Source: Spirochaetales bacterium (lineage in GTDB: Bacteria > Spirochaetota > Leptospiria > Leptospirales > Leptonemataceae). From it: DNA of 64,000 nucleotides. The translations under genes and the position numbers were made by a program. Positions within the stretch are counted from its first letter, which is position 1, and each line of letters starts with the position of its first letter. The notes beneath the pieces were generated by a model. That model had not been told where the DNA came from, did not search any database, and saw nothing but the letters and a program-made list of their open reading frames with translations. The stretch spans positions 372,001-436,000 of the forward strand of contig JACKOY010000001.1 in the NCBI GenBank assembly GCA_024233935.1, in the 5' to 3' direction. Positions 26,721 to 36,153 of this stretch are shown in pieces.

Positions 26721-27746
26721 TTACGGTAGCTGGCTTATCCAATCCGAGAGTGCGCGTCCGATGTTGTCGGGCTGATCCTCCTGGATGAAGTGTTTACCGT
26801 TCCCGATGTAGATCGTCGAGCAGTTGCTGTATTCCGCCGCAATCTCACGGGCGGCTTCTTCTCCCTGGACGATCAAGCCCGGCTCCGCGTAAAGAAGGAG
26901 TTTGGGAACCTCCCAGGTCTGCATGACAGTCCGGTAGCCCGACACCAGCGCATGCATCCCGGCCGGATCCCCTTCGATCGGAATCTGCGATGGCCAGACC
27001 AGAATAGGTCTTCGACTCTCCGGCGTCAAAAAGGGCTCCCGATAGCGGTTCATTTCCTCAGCGCTCAAATCGCGGAGCACAGCCCCCGGTAGTACCCTCT
27101 CGATGAACACATTATCTTCGAGAATCATCTCCGGGCCGGTCTCCGGATCGCGAATTCGCTTGAACATGAACTCGCTGAACCAATCGAAATCATCCCAGGT
27201 GAAGGGGCGCGTGATTGCTTCCATAAAAGCGATGCCGCGCACATTCTGCTGATGGCGCACGGCGTAGCGAAAGCCCAGCGCCGAACCCCAATCGTGGATG
27301 ACCAGTACGATTTGCCGCAGGTCAAGCGCCGCTATGAAACCGTCCAGGTAGCGGGCGTGATCCTGAAATGTGTATTCGATATCAGGTTTGTCGGAGCGAC
27401 CCATGCCAATCAGGTCCACCGCAATCACACGTCCCCGGCTCTCCAGGTGCGGGATGATGTTTCTCCACAGGTAGCTCGAAGTTGGATTGCCATGGATCAA
27501 TAAGATCGGCCGTCCGGAACCGGCTTCCACATAGTGCATACGGGAACCGAGCACCTCAACGTATTGCGATTCATACGGGAACCCGGCACTGATCTGCTGT
27601 TGGTATTCCATGCGCTCGCAGGACAGGGCAGACGAAAGAAAGCCCGCGACAATGAGTGCGCCCACCACGAAAAAAGCGTGCCCGGTTTTTCGCACATCGT
27701 CCCCGGCCTTGCTCAGCAGAAAGGCGCTATCCGTTGCTTCAGCCAT
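26721..27746 (-). CDS. exported haloalkane dehalogenase-type alpha/beta hydrolase
   Basis: Hydrolyses carbon-halogen bonds in this family. The 341-residue protein has a lipoprotein-like signal ending SSALSC, then the catalytic core. LLIHGNPTSSYLW supplies the halide-binding Asn, VIHDWGSALGF the nucleophile Asp with its halide-stabilising Trp, FMEAI the catalytic acid Glu and GKHFIQED the His. This residue set is the HLD-II (DhaA/LinB) pattern. ATG at 27746 overlaps the upstream stop by 8 bases; GTG at 27695, after a GGGGA, would give a textbook signal peptide (MRKTGHAFFVVG) and may be the real start. Confidence 0.88.
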   Translation of the reverse strand: MAEATDSAFLLSKAGDDVRKTGHAFFVVGALIVAGFLSSALSCERMEYQQQISAGFPYESQYVEVLGSRMHYVEAGSGRPILLIHGNPTSSYLWRNIIPHLESRGRVIAVDLIGMGRSDKPDIEYTFQDHARYLDGFIAALDLRQIVLVIHDWGSALGFRYAVRHQQNVRGIAFMEAITRPFTWDDFDWFSEFMFKRIRDPETGPEMILEDNVFIERVLPGAVLRDLSAEEMNRYREPFLTPESRRPILVWPSQIPIEGDPAGMHALVSGYRTVMQTWEVPKLLLYAEPGLIVQGEEAAREIAAEYSNCSTIYIGNGKHFIQEDQPDNIGRALSDWISQLP

Positions 27747-28719
27747 TGTCGCGCAGCTCGGCTTCGGCCTGCTCGGCAATTTCCAGGTAGGTTTGCTTGT
27801 GAACGATCGAGTATTCGTCATTGAAATCAAAGTCCATCAGCCGCATGTCCATGGCGGTTAGTTGGTCGGCCTCGGCTTCTCTGGCGTATAGAATCAAGAT
27901 TCCTTCGCGTGGTCCGGCACCGGTTCTTACAGTTGCTCTGTAGTAGTAGGAGACCGGTATGTACCGCGCAATCTCTGAATCGGCGGTATTTTGACTGCCC
28001 TGGTATTCGGCCTGAATCAGTGCGTACTCAAGCAAGGCCGGGCTCACCGGATAAAGAGACAGGGCGCGGATCGCGGCCAGATCACGTGCGCGCCAGGCAT
28101 TCAGAAATCGGCTTGCCACCTCTGGCTCGGGGCCAGCCGTCAGTCGAATTTTCTGGATGGCAAGGCCTTCGTAAATGAGCGCCTCATTCGCGGCCCGGTC
28201 CAGCACGGAATCAATCTCGCTTACAAGGGCCCGGGACGCGTCATTTTCCGAGAAGTCGTAGCTCTGTTCCTCCCCTATGTCTTCGTCCCAGCTGCCGATG
28301 CGGTAGGTTTCAATGCGAAAGCCATTCTCCGCGTAAACCACAAGCACGTGTTCACTCACCTTCGCGTTCGGAGAACGCGTGTTTATCCGGGCCCTCAGAA
28401 AATAGTCCGATTCGCCGAATAGTCGAAGGTCCGAATCATACTCCAGATCCGCCAGCCGCTCCTCGACCGTTCCCAATCGCTGGGCCCTGAAGGCAACGTA
28501 GCCCTTGAAATCCAGATACGACGTATTGCGGTGAAATTCGGGCGAGAGCAGAAGGTAGGCCCTTCGGGCGTCCCCGGCATCAATGAGGTTCAGAAAAGCC
28601 CGCAGGGCGTCAATGGCATGGCCCTCGGACCGTCCGAACAGGGCACAATGCGGGGCGGTCAAAAGGAGTATCAGAGCAGGCGCCAGAAGCCGGATTCGAG
28701 AATTGCAAAAGAAGTTCAT
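27739..28719 (-). CDS. hypothetical lipoprotein
   Basis: A 326-residue lipoprotein of unknown family. The signal ends LTAPHC (Cys25), a relaxed spirochaete-type lipobox. The mature part seems to hold two similar NTF2/DUF4878-like units, the first with FLNLIDAGDARRAYLLLSPEF (about residues 42-62), the second with RFLNAWRARDLAAIRALSLYPV (about residues 200-222). It is followed by the dehalogenase gene, whose start overlaps its stop, so the two products probably act together in the envelope. Confidence 0.78.
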   Translation of the reverse strand: MNFFCNSRIRLLAPALILLLTAPHCALFGRSEGHAIDALRAFLNLIDAGDARRAYLLLSPEFHRNTSYLDFKGYVAFRAQRLGTVEERLADLEYDSDLRLFGESDYFLRARINTRSPNAKVSEHVLVVYAENGFRIETYRIGSWDEDIGEEQSYDFSENDASRALVSEIDSVLDRAANEALIYEGLAIQKIRLTAGPEPEVASRFLNAWRARDLAAIRALSLYPVSPALLEYALIQAEYQGSQNTADSEIARYIPVSYYYRATVRTGAGPREGILILYAREAEADQLTAMDMRLMDFDFNDEYSIVHKQTYLEIAEQAEAELRDNG

Positions 28720-28793
28720 TAGCGGACTCGTGTGACAGACCGTCTGGCTTCACAAGTATTTTGCTTCGGATTGCCGCCGGCACAATATTTTTG

Positions 28794-28820
28794 TTGACGT
28801 AATTATCTGTTAAGCATACT
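28794..28820 (+). promoter_or_regulatory. possible promoter of lexA
   Basis: TTGACG (28794-28799) is a good -35 hexamer in an AT-rich stretch; CATACT (28815-28820) could be a -10 at a short 15-base spacing. The imperfect dyad TTGAC...GTTAA (28794-28813) might be a LexA site. I do not see the TTTG-N5-CAAA box reported for Leptospira. Confidence 0.4.
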
Positions 28821-28821
28821 C

Positions 28822-29445
28822 ATGTCGGGCATGAAAGACCTAACCGAGAAGCAGCAGGCCATCCTGGAGCATATTGCCGACTATATCCACGAGCAAGGAT
28901 ATCCGCCCACGATTCGTGAGATCGGTGATCGCTTCTCCATTACGGCCAAAGGCGCCTACGACCACCTGAAGGCCATTGAAAAGAAGGGCTATATCAAGTG
29001 TGAGCGCAACCGGAGCCGCGCCATCGAGCTTTTGCGCAGTTCTTCCGGCGAGGCGTCCGTGCCCAATGCACGCATCACCAGTGTGCCCCTGGTTGGTCGG
29101 GTCGCAGCCGGGATGCCCATTCTGGCGGAAGAAAACGTAGAAGAGTACCTGGCATTTCCGAAAAGCATGGTGCCCGACAGTGGGATCTTTGCGCTACGGG
29201 TGGCCGGTGATTCCATGCGAGACGCCGGAATTTTCGATGGCGACGTGGCCGTGATCCGCAAGCAGGAAACAGCCAACGATGGCGATATCGTCGTTGCGCT
29301 CATCGAAGACGAAGCCACGCTGAAGTATTTCTACCGCGAAAAGAAGCGCATTCGCCTGGAGCCGGCCAATGAAGCCTATCGGCCCATTTTCACGACTGAG
29401 GCCACAATCGTGGGCAGGCTGGTGGGTCTCTACCGCCAGCTCTGA
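28822..29445 (+). CDS. lexA: LexA repressor
   Basis: SOS repressor and self-cleaving protease. The 207 residues comprise a winged HTH (LTEKQQAILEHIADYIHEQG, PPTIREIGDRFSITAKGAYDHL) and an S24 peptidase domain with cleavage pair Ala96-Gly97 (GRVAAGMP), nucleophile Ser131 (AGDSMRDAG) and Lys168 (EATLKYF). All catalytic elements are intact. ATG at 28831 (MKDLTEK) is an alternative start and would suit a promoter lying as close as the one described above. Monocistronic. Confidence 0.96.
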   Translation: MSGMKDLTEKQQAILEHIADYIHEQGYPPTIREIGDRFSITAKGAYDHLKAIEKKGYIKCERNRSRAIELLRSSSGEASVPNARITSVPLVGRVAAGMPILAEENVEEYLAFPKSMVPDSGIFALRVAGDSMRDAGIFDGDVAVIRKQETANDGDIVVALIEDEATLKYFYREKKRIRLEPANEAYRPIFTTEATIVGRLVGLYRQL

Positions 29446-29490
29446 GCCCGTCTGGTTCAAATCCGGCGCCTCACCAGCACGACCAATTGC

Positions 29491-30198
29491 TCAATCACCG
29501 CGAGCTTCGCCCAAAAGAAACGCAAACGCCTCCTCCAATAATCGGCGACCATCGTGGGTCACATTGTTTCCGTGGCAAAGAGCGATCTTTTCGAAGTCCC
29601 ATTCAAGGATGTGAAGTAACGATTCTTTGAGCGCCTCCCGATCCTTCAGGAAAAAGCGGCGCAAGAGCAGCGACGGAGCCGGCCGATTGTACCCGCCGGT
29701 AAGCCAGAAGAATAGACGGGTTAATAGGGGCCGATTGGCGCCCACATTGAATAGCAAATCTGTAAGGATCAACGTTTCGGTCCCCCGATGCAAAAATGCA
29801 ACTTCGTTCAGGGCCGGGAGACCGCCAATTACGTGGTGGGCGACTTCGTCCGACCAGGCATACTCGACTCCATTCTCGATGACCCGAATGGCGCCGAGCC
29901 CGGGTCGTTTTTCCGGCAGGCCCGGGGGGCCGTAGACTTTCGCGTTCGGATAGGCCGACGCAAACGCTTCGGTGTGCATACAATGGTACAGCGAAGGTGC
30001 AATGATGTGTTTCACATGCCCTTCGCGTGCGATCGATTCCTGCATTCCCTCGTCCGGCGACAGCGGGCTATGCACGAAGAGTCCCGAACGCAACTTTACG
30101 AGCGTCATGCGCGACCCGATCTGTAAACCGCCTATGTAGTGCGGGCGGCTCCAGGTCGAGACGTGTGTATTAAAGGGGACGAGCATCCGCTCGCCCAT
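29491..30198 (-). CDS. DUF4336 family, metallo-beta-lactamase-like protein
   Basis: A 235-residue protein of the DUF4336 group, which has a metallo-beta-lactamase-like fold. Seen are FNTHVSTWSRPHYIGGLQIG, the strand RMTLVKLRSGLFVHSP, HIIAPSLYHCMHTEAFASAYP with His residues, and ETLILTDLLFN followed by ALCHGNNVTHDG. Enzymatic activity is undefined. ATG at 30198 comes two bases after the desaturase stop, so the two genes are an operon; this suggests a role in lipid metabolism or its control. Confidence 0.82.
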   Translation of the reverse strand: MGERMLVPFNTHVSTWSRPHYIGGLQIGSRMTLVKLRSGLFVHSPLSPDEGMQESIAREGHVKHIIAPSLYHCMHTEAFASAYPNAKVYGPPGLPEKRPGLGAIRVIENGVEYAWSDEVAHHVIGGLPALNEVAFLHRGTETLILTDLLFNVGANRPLLTRLFFWLTGGYNRPAPSLLLRRFFLKDREALKESLLHILEWDFEKIALCHGNNVTHDGRRLLEEAFAFLLGEARGD

Positions 30199-30200
30199 GC

Positions 30201-31265
30201 TCAAGACTGGTAATGAACAACGCCGCCCTCGTCCGAAACGTAAGCACAGGATTTACGCGATCGATTGAAGGCGCTCCAGATAGGTTCAGAACTCCGTCGG
30301 TAGTACTCACCCAGCACGGGTCGAATGGCCTCGGTCGCCCGGTTCAGATGGTAGTGTGGAATCCCAATGAAGAGGTGATGCGCAACGTGTGTGCCAATGT
30401 TGTGATGGATTTCGTTTATGAATCCGTAATCACGATCAATTGTGGACAGAGCGCCGCGCAGGAAATTCCAATCGTTGCCGCGATACCACGGTATTTCCGG
30501 AGCGGTATGATGCAGGTACGTTACGAGATCGAGCCAGGAAACGAACACAATGTACGGGCCCAAATAGTACTTCAGCAAGAATAAAAACCCGAACTCATAA
30601 GTCAGATAGCCAAGGGCGCCCAGCATCGCGAAACACCAGAAGGAACTGATCCATGCATCCCGCCTCTCGGACTGACGGAACAGTCGGCTCCAGGGCAGAA
30701 AATGGGAGCCGTCCTTGCGAGGGTGTCGACGCATCAAATAGAACGGAAACAGTATCAAAAGAAGCGGAGTGAATCGCATTATGCGAATATAGAGCGGCGC
30801 CGCCCGGTATTCGCTTTCGGTCAGTGGATACCAGGCTTCCTCTTCTTCCAGATGCCCGGTAACGCTGTGATGCAGCCGGTGCGAAATACGCCAGGCATGG
30901 TACGGCACCAGCAGGGGTGTGTGCGCCAGGTGGCCGACAATGCCGTTGATCCAGCGATTTCGGGAAAAACTGCCGTGGCCGCAATCGTGCCCCACTACGA
31001 ACAGTGCCCAGAACATTGTGCCGCCCAGAAGCCAGAAGGCCGGCCAGAAGAACCAGGAGTCGATGAGTGTTGCGGCTACATACAGGCCAACAATCGCAAG
31101 AACATCCACGAAAAAATACGTCATGGATTTCCAGACAATTGGTGAAAAACACTCCGGTGGTATGGCGGCCTTGATGTCCCGCAAACTGAAGGGTGGCTCG
31201 TTCTGGACAAGAGCGCCGCTTCCTGAAGCGGCCTGCGGGGCCTCGGTGGCTGGGCTGGTGTGCAT
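30201..31265 (-). CDS. membrane fatty acid desaturase
   Basis: Di-iron integral-membrane acyl-lipid desaturase, 354 residues, of the DesA/FAD omega type. All three His boxes are present: HDCGHGSF, HRLHH and HVAHH, with the family segment PYHAWRISHRLHHSVTGHLE. Hydrophobic hairpins lie at about 50-90 and 185-260. It inserts a double bond in membrane acyl chains using oxygen, which indicates an aerobic or microaerobic organism. The promoter should lie in 31266-31422. Confidence 0.93.
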   Translation of the reverse strand: MHTSPATEAPQAASGSGALVQNEPPFSLRDIKAAIPPECFSPIVWKSMTYFFVDVLAIVGLYVAATLIDSWFFWPAFWLLGGTMFWALFVVGHDCGHGSFSRNRWINGIVGHLAHTPLLVPYHAWRISHRLHHSVTGHLEEEEAWYPLTESEYRAAPLYIRIMRFTPLLLILFPFYLMRRHPRKDGSHFLPWSRLFRQSERRDAWISSFWCFAMLGALGYLTYEFGFLFLLKYYLGPYIVFVSWLDLVTYLHHTAPEIPWYRGNDWNFLRGALSTIDRDYGFINEIHHNIGTHVAHHLFIGIPHYHLNRATEAIRPVLGEYYRRSSEPIWSAFNRSRKSCAYVSDEGGVVHYQS

Positions 31266-31341
31266 GTTCGGGCGTTTCTAGTTTTCAGGGGCATGCCTTC
31301 AACCAAAAACCCCCCGCGATTCTCCATGGACGGGACATAAT

Positions 31342-31358
31342 GCCGGGCGCAGCCCGGC
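31342..31358. repeat. perfect short hairpin between operons
   Basis: GCCGGGC (31342-31348) and GCCCGGC (31352-31358) form a perfect 7-bp stem with a 3-base loop, between the end of the tubulin-like operon and the desaturase promoter region. It could terminate the tubulin-like operon transcript, but no T-tract follows. Confidence 0.45.
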
Positions 31359-31422
31359 GTCAGAATCTTGCTTTGAGCACGAGCCGGGCCTGGGCCACGA
31401 TCGGGCGACCGCAACTCCGTTT

Positions 31423-34400
31423 CTAGCGAATGACTCCGGTGTTGACCATGACTTCCCAGCGCACAATAAACGGGATGCGATCGATGCGCTCGTCCAGATA
31501 CGCTCGAATGCGGCCGCGATCGAGCAGGGTGGGGTCCTGGGGATGGCGAAAGGTGCGCACCGCCTCCTCGACGGCCTTCACCAACCGGTTTTTCAGCAAA
31601 TTCTGCCACTCCAGACTTCCCTCGCGCTCGAAGTAGTCGTAGAATGCGAACTCGTCGCGATACACGGGCAGGCTCGCATTGCGCACGGCGCTGGCCGGAA
31701 TCTGAATGGCCGCCCCTGCCGAGACGCTACCGAGAGAGGCCTCAAAGAGGCGCTCCATGTCGCGATTCAGAAATCCCCGCACTCCGGGATGTGCTTCCAG
31801 GAATGCACCAAGCTCTCCGGGAGATGAGAACTGCGGCGAAGGGATGTGCTGCTTTATATATTCATCCTTAGAAAGCCCGCTCTCGTGGGCACGCTGTCCG
31901 GTTCCGTCTCCATCGATGATGTCACGGATCACCAGGTCGTAGTCCCTGGGGAATTGCAAATGCCCGGAGCGTTTGTTCTTGCGCAGCAATCCCAGCGCGA
32001 CTATCGCCTTTGAGTACAATTCGGTGCCGCAACTTGCGGGTCCGCCGTTTGCGTTTACCTGTTTGATGACGGATTCGATCCGGCCGAAGTACGCCTCCCT
32101 GGCCTGGATAGATTTCAAATCGGCGTGAAGCGATTCGTCGTAGTGGAAACCATCCTCCTGCTTCTCGAGAACCTGATATTCGACCAGACCATTCCACAGG
32201 TGCTTTGGATTCAGGTAATTGCGGTCACGAAACGGGTCCGGAAAGTACCGCGCGTCGAAGGAGGGCGCATTAAACAGGTGCATCGGATGTGACCGATCTT
32301 CCACAATGAAATGGTAGTCCCGCGCGCTATCCCGGAGGCCGTCGATTCGGAAAAGTGGAAAACCCAGTACGATCCCGATACTGATCATTTCATACGGCTT
32401 GCAGAGATTCGGCACTACGAAGGTCTCGACCGAAATATCGGGGCTGGCCGCTTCCCGTCGCGTATAATGGTCCATGCGTCCGGGAAGATCGTTTGGATTT
32501 TCGGCGGGTGCGACGTCGCCTTCCTCAAACGTATTCAGGGGAAACTGAGTGATCGTGCGAAAGTATTCCATCGACTTTAGATCGCCCAGATTTGCGGTGG
32601 TGTACGGGCGCGAGAACCCATCAAGGCGCGTCAGGATCTTTTTAACAGGTACGTGACGGGCATCGAGAATCTTCTTAATGGAGATGTTTTCGAAATTGAA
32701 TCCTTCGAAGCGTTTGCGAATGGTCTTGTAGAGGCCCAGGCGCAGGTTCTCCACTTCGATCTTATTCATGGTCGCGTCGCTGATTACAAGTTCGCCTTCT
32801 TCTCCATCTCCAAAAAGACGCTCGCGGACTTCCTCCAGGCTGGCGCTCAGAATCTCATTGCCCAGCTCCTGCACGATAAACTCTTCCAGCTCTTCCGAGC
32901 TTTTTTCTAGAATTTCCAGTCCGTAGCGGCTGATCAGGTACGTCTCAATCAATTGGCGGGTATCGTCTCCGCGATCCATAGAAAGAAAGTCTACGTCGTT
33001 TGAGAGGTCGTCGATGGAGAGCCGCTTTGCGAAATAGGTGTTGATAAAGTTCTGTATCTCCTTCTTCGAGATGAGGTAGAAGTAAAGCGGATTGATCTTT
33101 TGCAACAGGTCAAAGTGAATACGTTGAATTTCGCCCTGTAGATCTTTCCCCAGTGTTACGAGCTTGTCTTCGAGCGTGACCAGGGTGTCATTCTTAATGC
33201 GAAAGAGCAGGGCCTTAAACTCCCGTACGAACTCTTCCGAGGCCTGCAGCATGGTCTCGAAAGTGAGCTGGAAATAGTTGATGCGAACCATCTGATATAC
33301 GGCCTCGGCCTTTTTCGGCTTCCACTCGCCCGTATCGATCTCGCCGATGAGTTTTTCAATTTCCTGATCGTTGTAGTACTGTAGCCCGACGCGCGACTTA
33401 TAGTAAGTCTGTTCGTACAGCTCCAGGCGACCCATGATCTGGTCGAGTATCGCCCGGCAGAACACGAAACCGCGGCCCGGGTCTTTCAGTATGATGCCGA
33501 CCGCCTTCTCCAGGACCTGTTGCACTTTATCCAGCTCAATGCGCCAGCGGACCTCCATCCTGCGGGCCAGCCTTTCCTTGAGCCGGTCCATTTCGCCTTT
33601 GCCGTAATCGCGGTGCATGAGCTCAAGGCCCGAGACAAGTTCGCGGGTGTCTTTTTTCTTAATGGCCTTCTCAATGCGCTGCTTGTAGCTATTGAACTCG
33701 CTACGCCAGTCCATCCGGTAGTCGGGGTTCATGCGCTCAAAAATCAGCCTGCAGTTCAGGCGCAGAGCGCGCACCAGGCCGCGATTCAAATCGCCAAAGG
33801 TTTCCGCGAGCAATTTGGGATCGAAGCGGCGCCTGAAATTCTGGATGATGCGCAGACTCACCAGCTTAAATCCCAGATCACGCAGCATGGGGGCGGGATA
33901 GGTAACCCGCGAGATGCCGAACGAATTATAAGAGCACCGCCGTCGCGGTTCCTCGCCCGACTCCGGGAAGTAGACGGACGTGCGAGATGAGTCATTGACC
34001 ATGCGTTCTTCGATCGCCCCACCGACCGAAGAGGCGACAAAAGTGTAAATGAACTGTCCCGTCAGCTCCTGAACCTGATCGCGGTCCTGTAAGACGTTGC
34101 CGGCCTGGTTTTCGACATCGAGCAGGTACAACATCCCGTCGTCAAAGAGTCGTTCTGAAATAACCGTCTGGTGACCGTTCGGGTAGGTCGCATGGAACTC
34201 GTTCCCGCTCATGAAATAGTCGATCTCTTTGAGGGCGGCGTAGGCATTGGCCCGGGCGTTTCGGTTGTAGACCACGCGCTTAAACGCCGACGGCAGAACA
34301 ACAATGCCGTAAACTTTGGGTTTCGGCCATGAGTCTGCAAAAATGTCGTGAATCAGGGCGGCCGCGTCGAGGAACATGCCGTTGCCGGTGCCCCCAACAA

Positions 34401-35244
34401 CCGAGCCGGTTAAAAAGATGGAGATCGCAGCTTCGCGGGCCGCGTGGCGGATGCGAAAGCGCAGGGGTTGATCCCCGGCGCTTTCGGCCTTCATTTCAAA
34501 GTACAGCCCTTTCTCGTCCCGGGGAAAGATAGCGGGGCTGACTTTTTCGGGCGGGACGTGCGGGCAGAGCAAAGAGCGCGCCGTTTCGTCGAGTTCGAGA
34601 GCGACGATGTCGTGATGAGCGGGAATGTTTTCGGTGAGATAATACCGCGTCACACCCCGGACCGGACGAATTATCAGATCCTCTTCGCCAACGTCGGACT
34701 TCTCTTGAATGTCAAGAAGCTGGAAGTAACGCGGGTCGTTGGAGAGCGCCAGCAGGCATTCGCGTTCCGCGATCAGGGCCTCACGAATGCGTTCATAGTT
34801 ATGGAAAAAGGCCAGCCGACCAAGTGCGCGGGTTTGATTTGCTCCCTGACCGGCGCGCGTGGAAATCGTGTAGACGTCCGGGTCGGGAAACCAGCGGTAC
34901 GCTTCTTGCTCCCGGATGGTGCGCATGTAATCCGATGACAATTCCGAAGGGGTCGGAGCCGAGATGTAGAGTGTGCGTCGATCGTCCTGGTAGAACTGGT
35001 CCTCGCCCGGGAAACGGTAATCGCTTCCCTGCCCCTCAATGCTCGTGCCGATGTCGGTGGTATCCACGCCAATCCAGCGCATGTAGCGCCGGGCTTCCCG
35101 GGGCATGTAGCGCTCAATGTACTGACGCGCCGCCGCGATGCCCTTCATGCCGGAACCGCCGAGGCCGATCATGATCGACTTGCGAACCGTGGGCAGGTCG
35201 CCTTTGATGATGCGTTTCGCTGATTCGTGAAATGCGCCGCTCAT
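31423..35244 (-). CDS. large tubulin/FtsZ-superfamily protein (Tubulin_2-like)
   Basis: A 1273-residue protein with a probable GTPase domain of the tubulin superfamily. KSIMIGLGGSGMKGI (about 22-36) is the first nucleotide loop; IGVDTTDIG (~58-66) follows; LTGSVVGGTGNGMFLDAAA (278-296) matches the G-box GGGTG(S/T)G; NARANAYAALKEIDY (329-343) is where the guanine-contact Asn would lie. After ~470 comes a long helical, charged region to ~830 and a further ~440-residue domain with no recognised fold. No membrane segment. It is the third gene of an operon, 21 bases after a membrane-protein gene. Polymerisation and role are inferred only. Confidence 0.85.
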   Translation of the reverse strand: MSGAFHESAKRIIKGDLPTVRKSIMIGLGGSGMKGIAAARQYIERYMPREARRYMRWIGVDTTDIGTSIEGQGSDYRFPGEDQFYQDDRRTLYISAPTPSELSSDYMRTIREQEAYRWFPDPDVYTISTRAGQGANQTRALGRLAFFHNYERIREALIAERECLLALSNDPRYFQLLDIQEKSDVGEEDLIIRPVRGVTRYYLTENIPAHHDIVALELDETARSLLCPHVPPEKVSPAIFPRDEKGLYFEMKAESAGDQPLRFRIRHAAREAAISIFLTGSVVGGTGNGMFLDAAALIHDIFADSWPKPKVYGIVVLPSAFKRVVYNRNARANAYAALKEIDYFMSGNEFHATYPNGHQTVISERLFDDGMLYLLDVENQAGNVLQDRDQVQELTGQFIYTFVASSVGGAIEERMVNDSSRTSVYFPESGEEPRRRCSYNSFGISRVTYPAPMLRDLGFKLVSLRIIQNFRRRFDPKLLAETFGDLNRGLVRALRLNCRLIFERMNPDYRMDWRSEFNSYKQRIEKAIKKKDTRELVSGLELMHRDYGKGEMDRLKERLARRMEVRWRIELDKVQQVLEKAVGIILKDPGRGFVFCRAILDQIMGRLELYEQTYYKSRVGLQYYNDQEIEKLIGEIDTGEWKPKKAEAVYQMVRINYFQLTFETMLQASEEFVREFKALLFRIKNDTLVTLEDKLVTLGKDLQGEIQRIHFDLLQKINPLYFYLISKKEIQNFINTYFAKRLSIDDLSNDVDFLSMDRGDDTRQLIETYLISRYGLEILEKSSEELEEFIVQELGNEILSASLEEVRERLFGDGEEGELVISDATMNKIEVENLRLGLYKTIRKRFEGFNFENISIKKILDARHVPVKKILTRLDGFSRPYTTANLGDLKSMEYFRTITQFPLNTFEEGDVAPAENPNDLPGRMDHYTRREAASPDISVETFVVPNLCKPYEMISIGIVLGFPLFRIDGLRDSARDYHFIVEDRSHPMHLFNAPSFDARYFPDPFRDRNYLNPKHLWNGLVEYQVLEKQEDGFHYDESLHADLKSIQAREAYFGRIESVIKQVNANGGPASCGTELYSKAIVALGLLRKNKRSGHLQFPRDYDLVIRDIIDGDGTGQRAHESGLSKDEYIKQHIPSPQFSSPGELGAFLEAHPGVRGFLNRDMERLFEASLGSVSAGAAIQIPASAVRNASLPVYRDEFAFYDYFEREGSLEWQNLLKNRLVKAVEEAVRTFRHPQDPTLLDRGRIRAYLDERIDRIPFIVRWEVMVNTGVIR

Positions 35245-35265
35245 GCGTGCTCCCGTAGTTCGAAC

Positions 35266-36153
35266 CTACCGATTCAGGAAGGGATCAATCATCGGGTAGA
35301 GTCCGTCCTCGGTGGGATTGCCGGTGTCGTAGCCCGGAAAGATCTTGTAGAGCCGTAGAAAAAAGATTCGATCCAGCCGCCGATAACCGGAAACCTCGCG
35401 CTCTTCGTCTTTGGTGAAGAGGTGAAACTCAAAGTACCCTTTAATAAACTTCCCATCGTGTCGCAGACGATCCCCAAGCTGAAAACGAATTGGATTGCGC
35501 GGGTCGATCCCGTTGAACTGAAAGTCTCCGGACTGGTCCGGCTTTTCCTGAACCAGCAGGCGCTCCCGCGCGTCCATTTCGCGGAATCGTTCCATGCCGG
35601 GCAGATGCACCATCACGCGGGCTCCTCGACGTAGATCGGCCTGGTAGCTCTGCTTTATGAGTTCATCCTGCTGGTAGATATCCCGATCGCTGTCCTGACG
35701 CACCCGAATTTCGAGCTGCAGGTGATCGTTCACAACTTCCGTGCTGTAGGTTTTGATACTGCCTTCGGTCTGGCCGATTACGATCAGCTTTGTGCTGGTT
35801 TCGGCCTTCGCCAGGTCGAAGCGAAACACCAGGCCCGGGTCCGGAAGAATCTTCGGGTCGACCGCCGGTTTGCGCGCAGGCGACGGTGCCTGCGGGGTCT
35901 TTGAAGGCTTTGCCGCCGGCGCTGGCTTCGCCTTTGGGGGTTCTCCCTCCTGCAATCGGCGGACGCGCAGGTATTGCACGAAGTTCGCAATCAAAGAGGC
36001 GATCAAACCAAGGTCGAGGGCGATCACCAGTACCAGCAAAAAGAAGTCGCGAATCAAGCGCGTGAAGACCGGCACCATGATCGTCAGAACGAGCACAAAT
36101 AGCCCGATCATCACCTGAACGAAAAGTTTGCCTGAACCGCCCGCCTTTGCCAT
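35266..36153 (-). CDS. two-TM membrane protein of the tubulin-like operon
   Basis: A 295-residue protein with two adjacent N-terminal membrane helices (LFVQVMIGLFVLVLTIMV and FFLLVLVIALDLGLIASLIA), an Ala/Pro/Lys-rich flexible linker (~68-100), and a ~190-residue soluble beta-rich domain with no recognised family (FRFDLAKAETSTKLIVIG, ARVMVHLPGMERFREM). Topology would leave the soluble domain in the cytoplasm, where it could tether the tubulin-like protein to the membrane. Its ATG overlaps the stop of the upstream gene by one base. Confidence 0.75.
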   Translation of the reverse strand: MAKAGGSGKLFVQVMIGLFVLVLTIMVPVFTRLIRDFFLLVLVIALDLGLIASLIANFVQYLRVRRLQEGEPPKAKPAPAAKPSKTPQAPSPARKPAVDPKILPDPGLVFRFDLAKAETSTKLIVIGQTEGSIKTYSTEVVNDHLQLEIRVRQDSDRDIYQQDELIKQSYQADLRRGARVMVHLPGMERFREMDARERLLVQEKPDQSGDFQFNGIDPRNPIRFQLGDRLRHDGKFIKGYFEFHLFTKDEEREVSGYRRLDRIFFLRLYKIFPGYDTGNPTEDGLYPMIDPFLNR

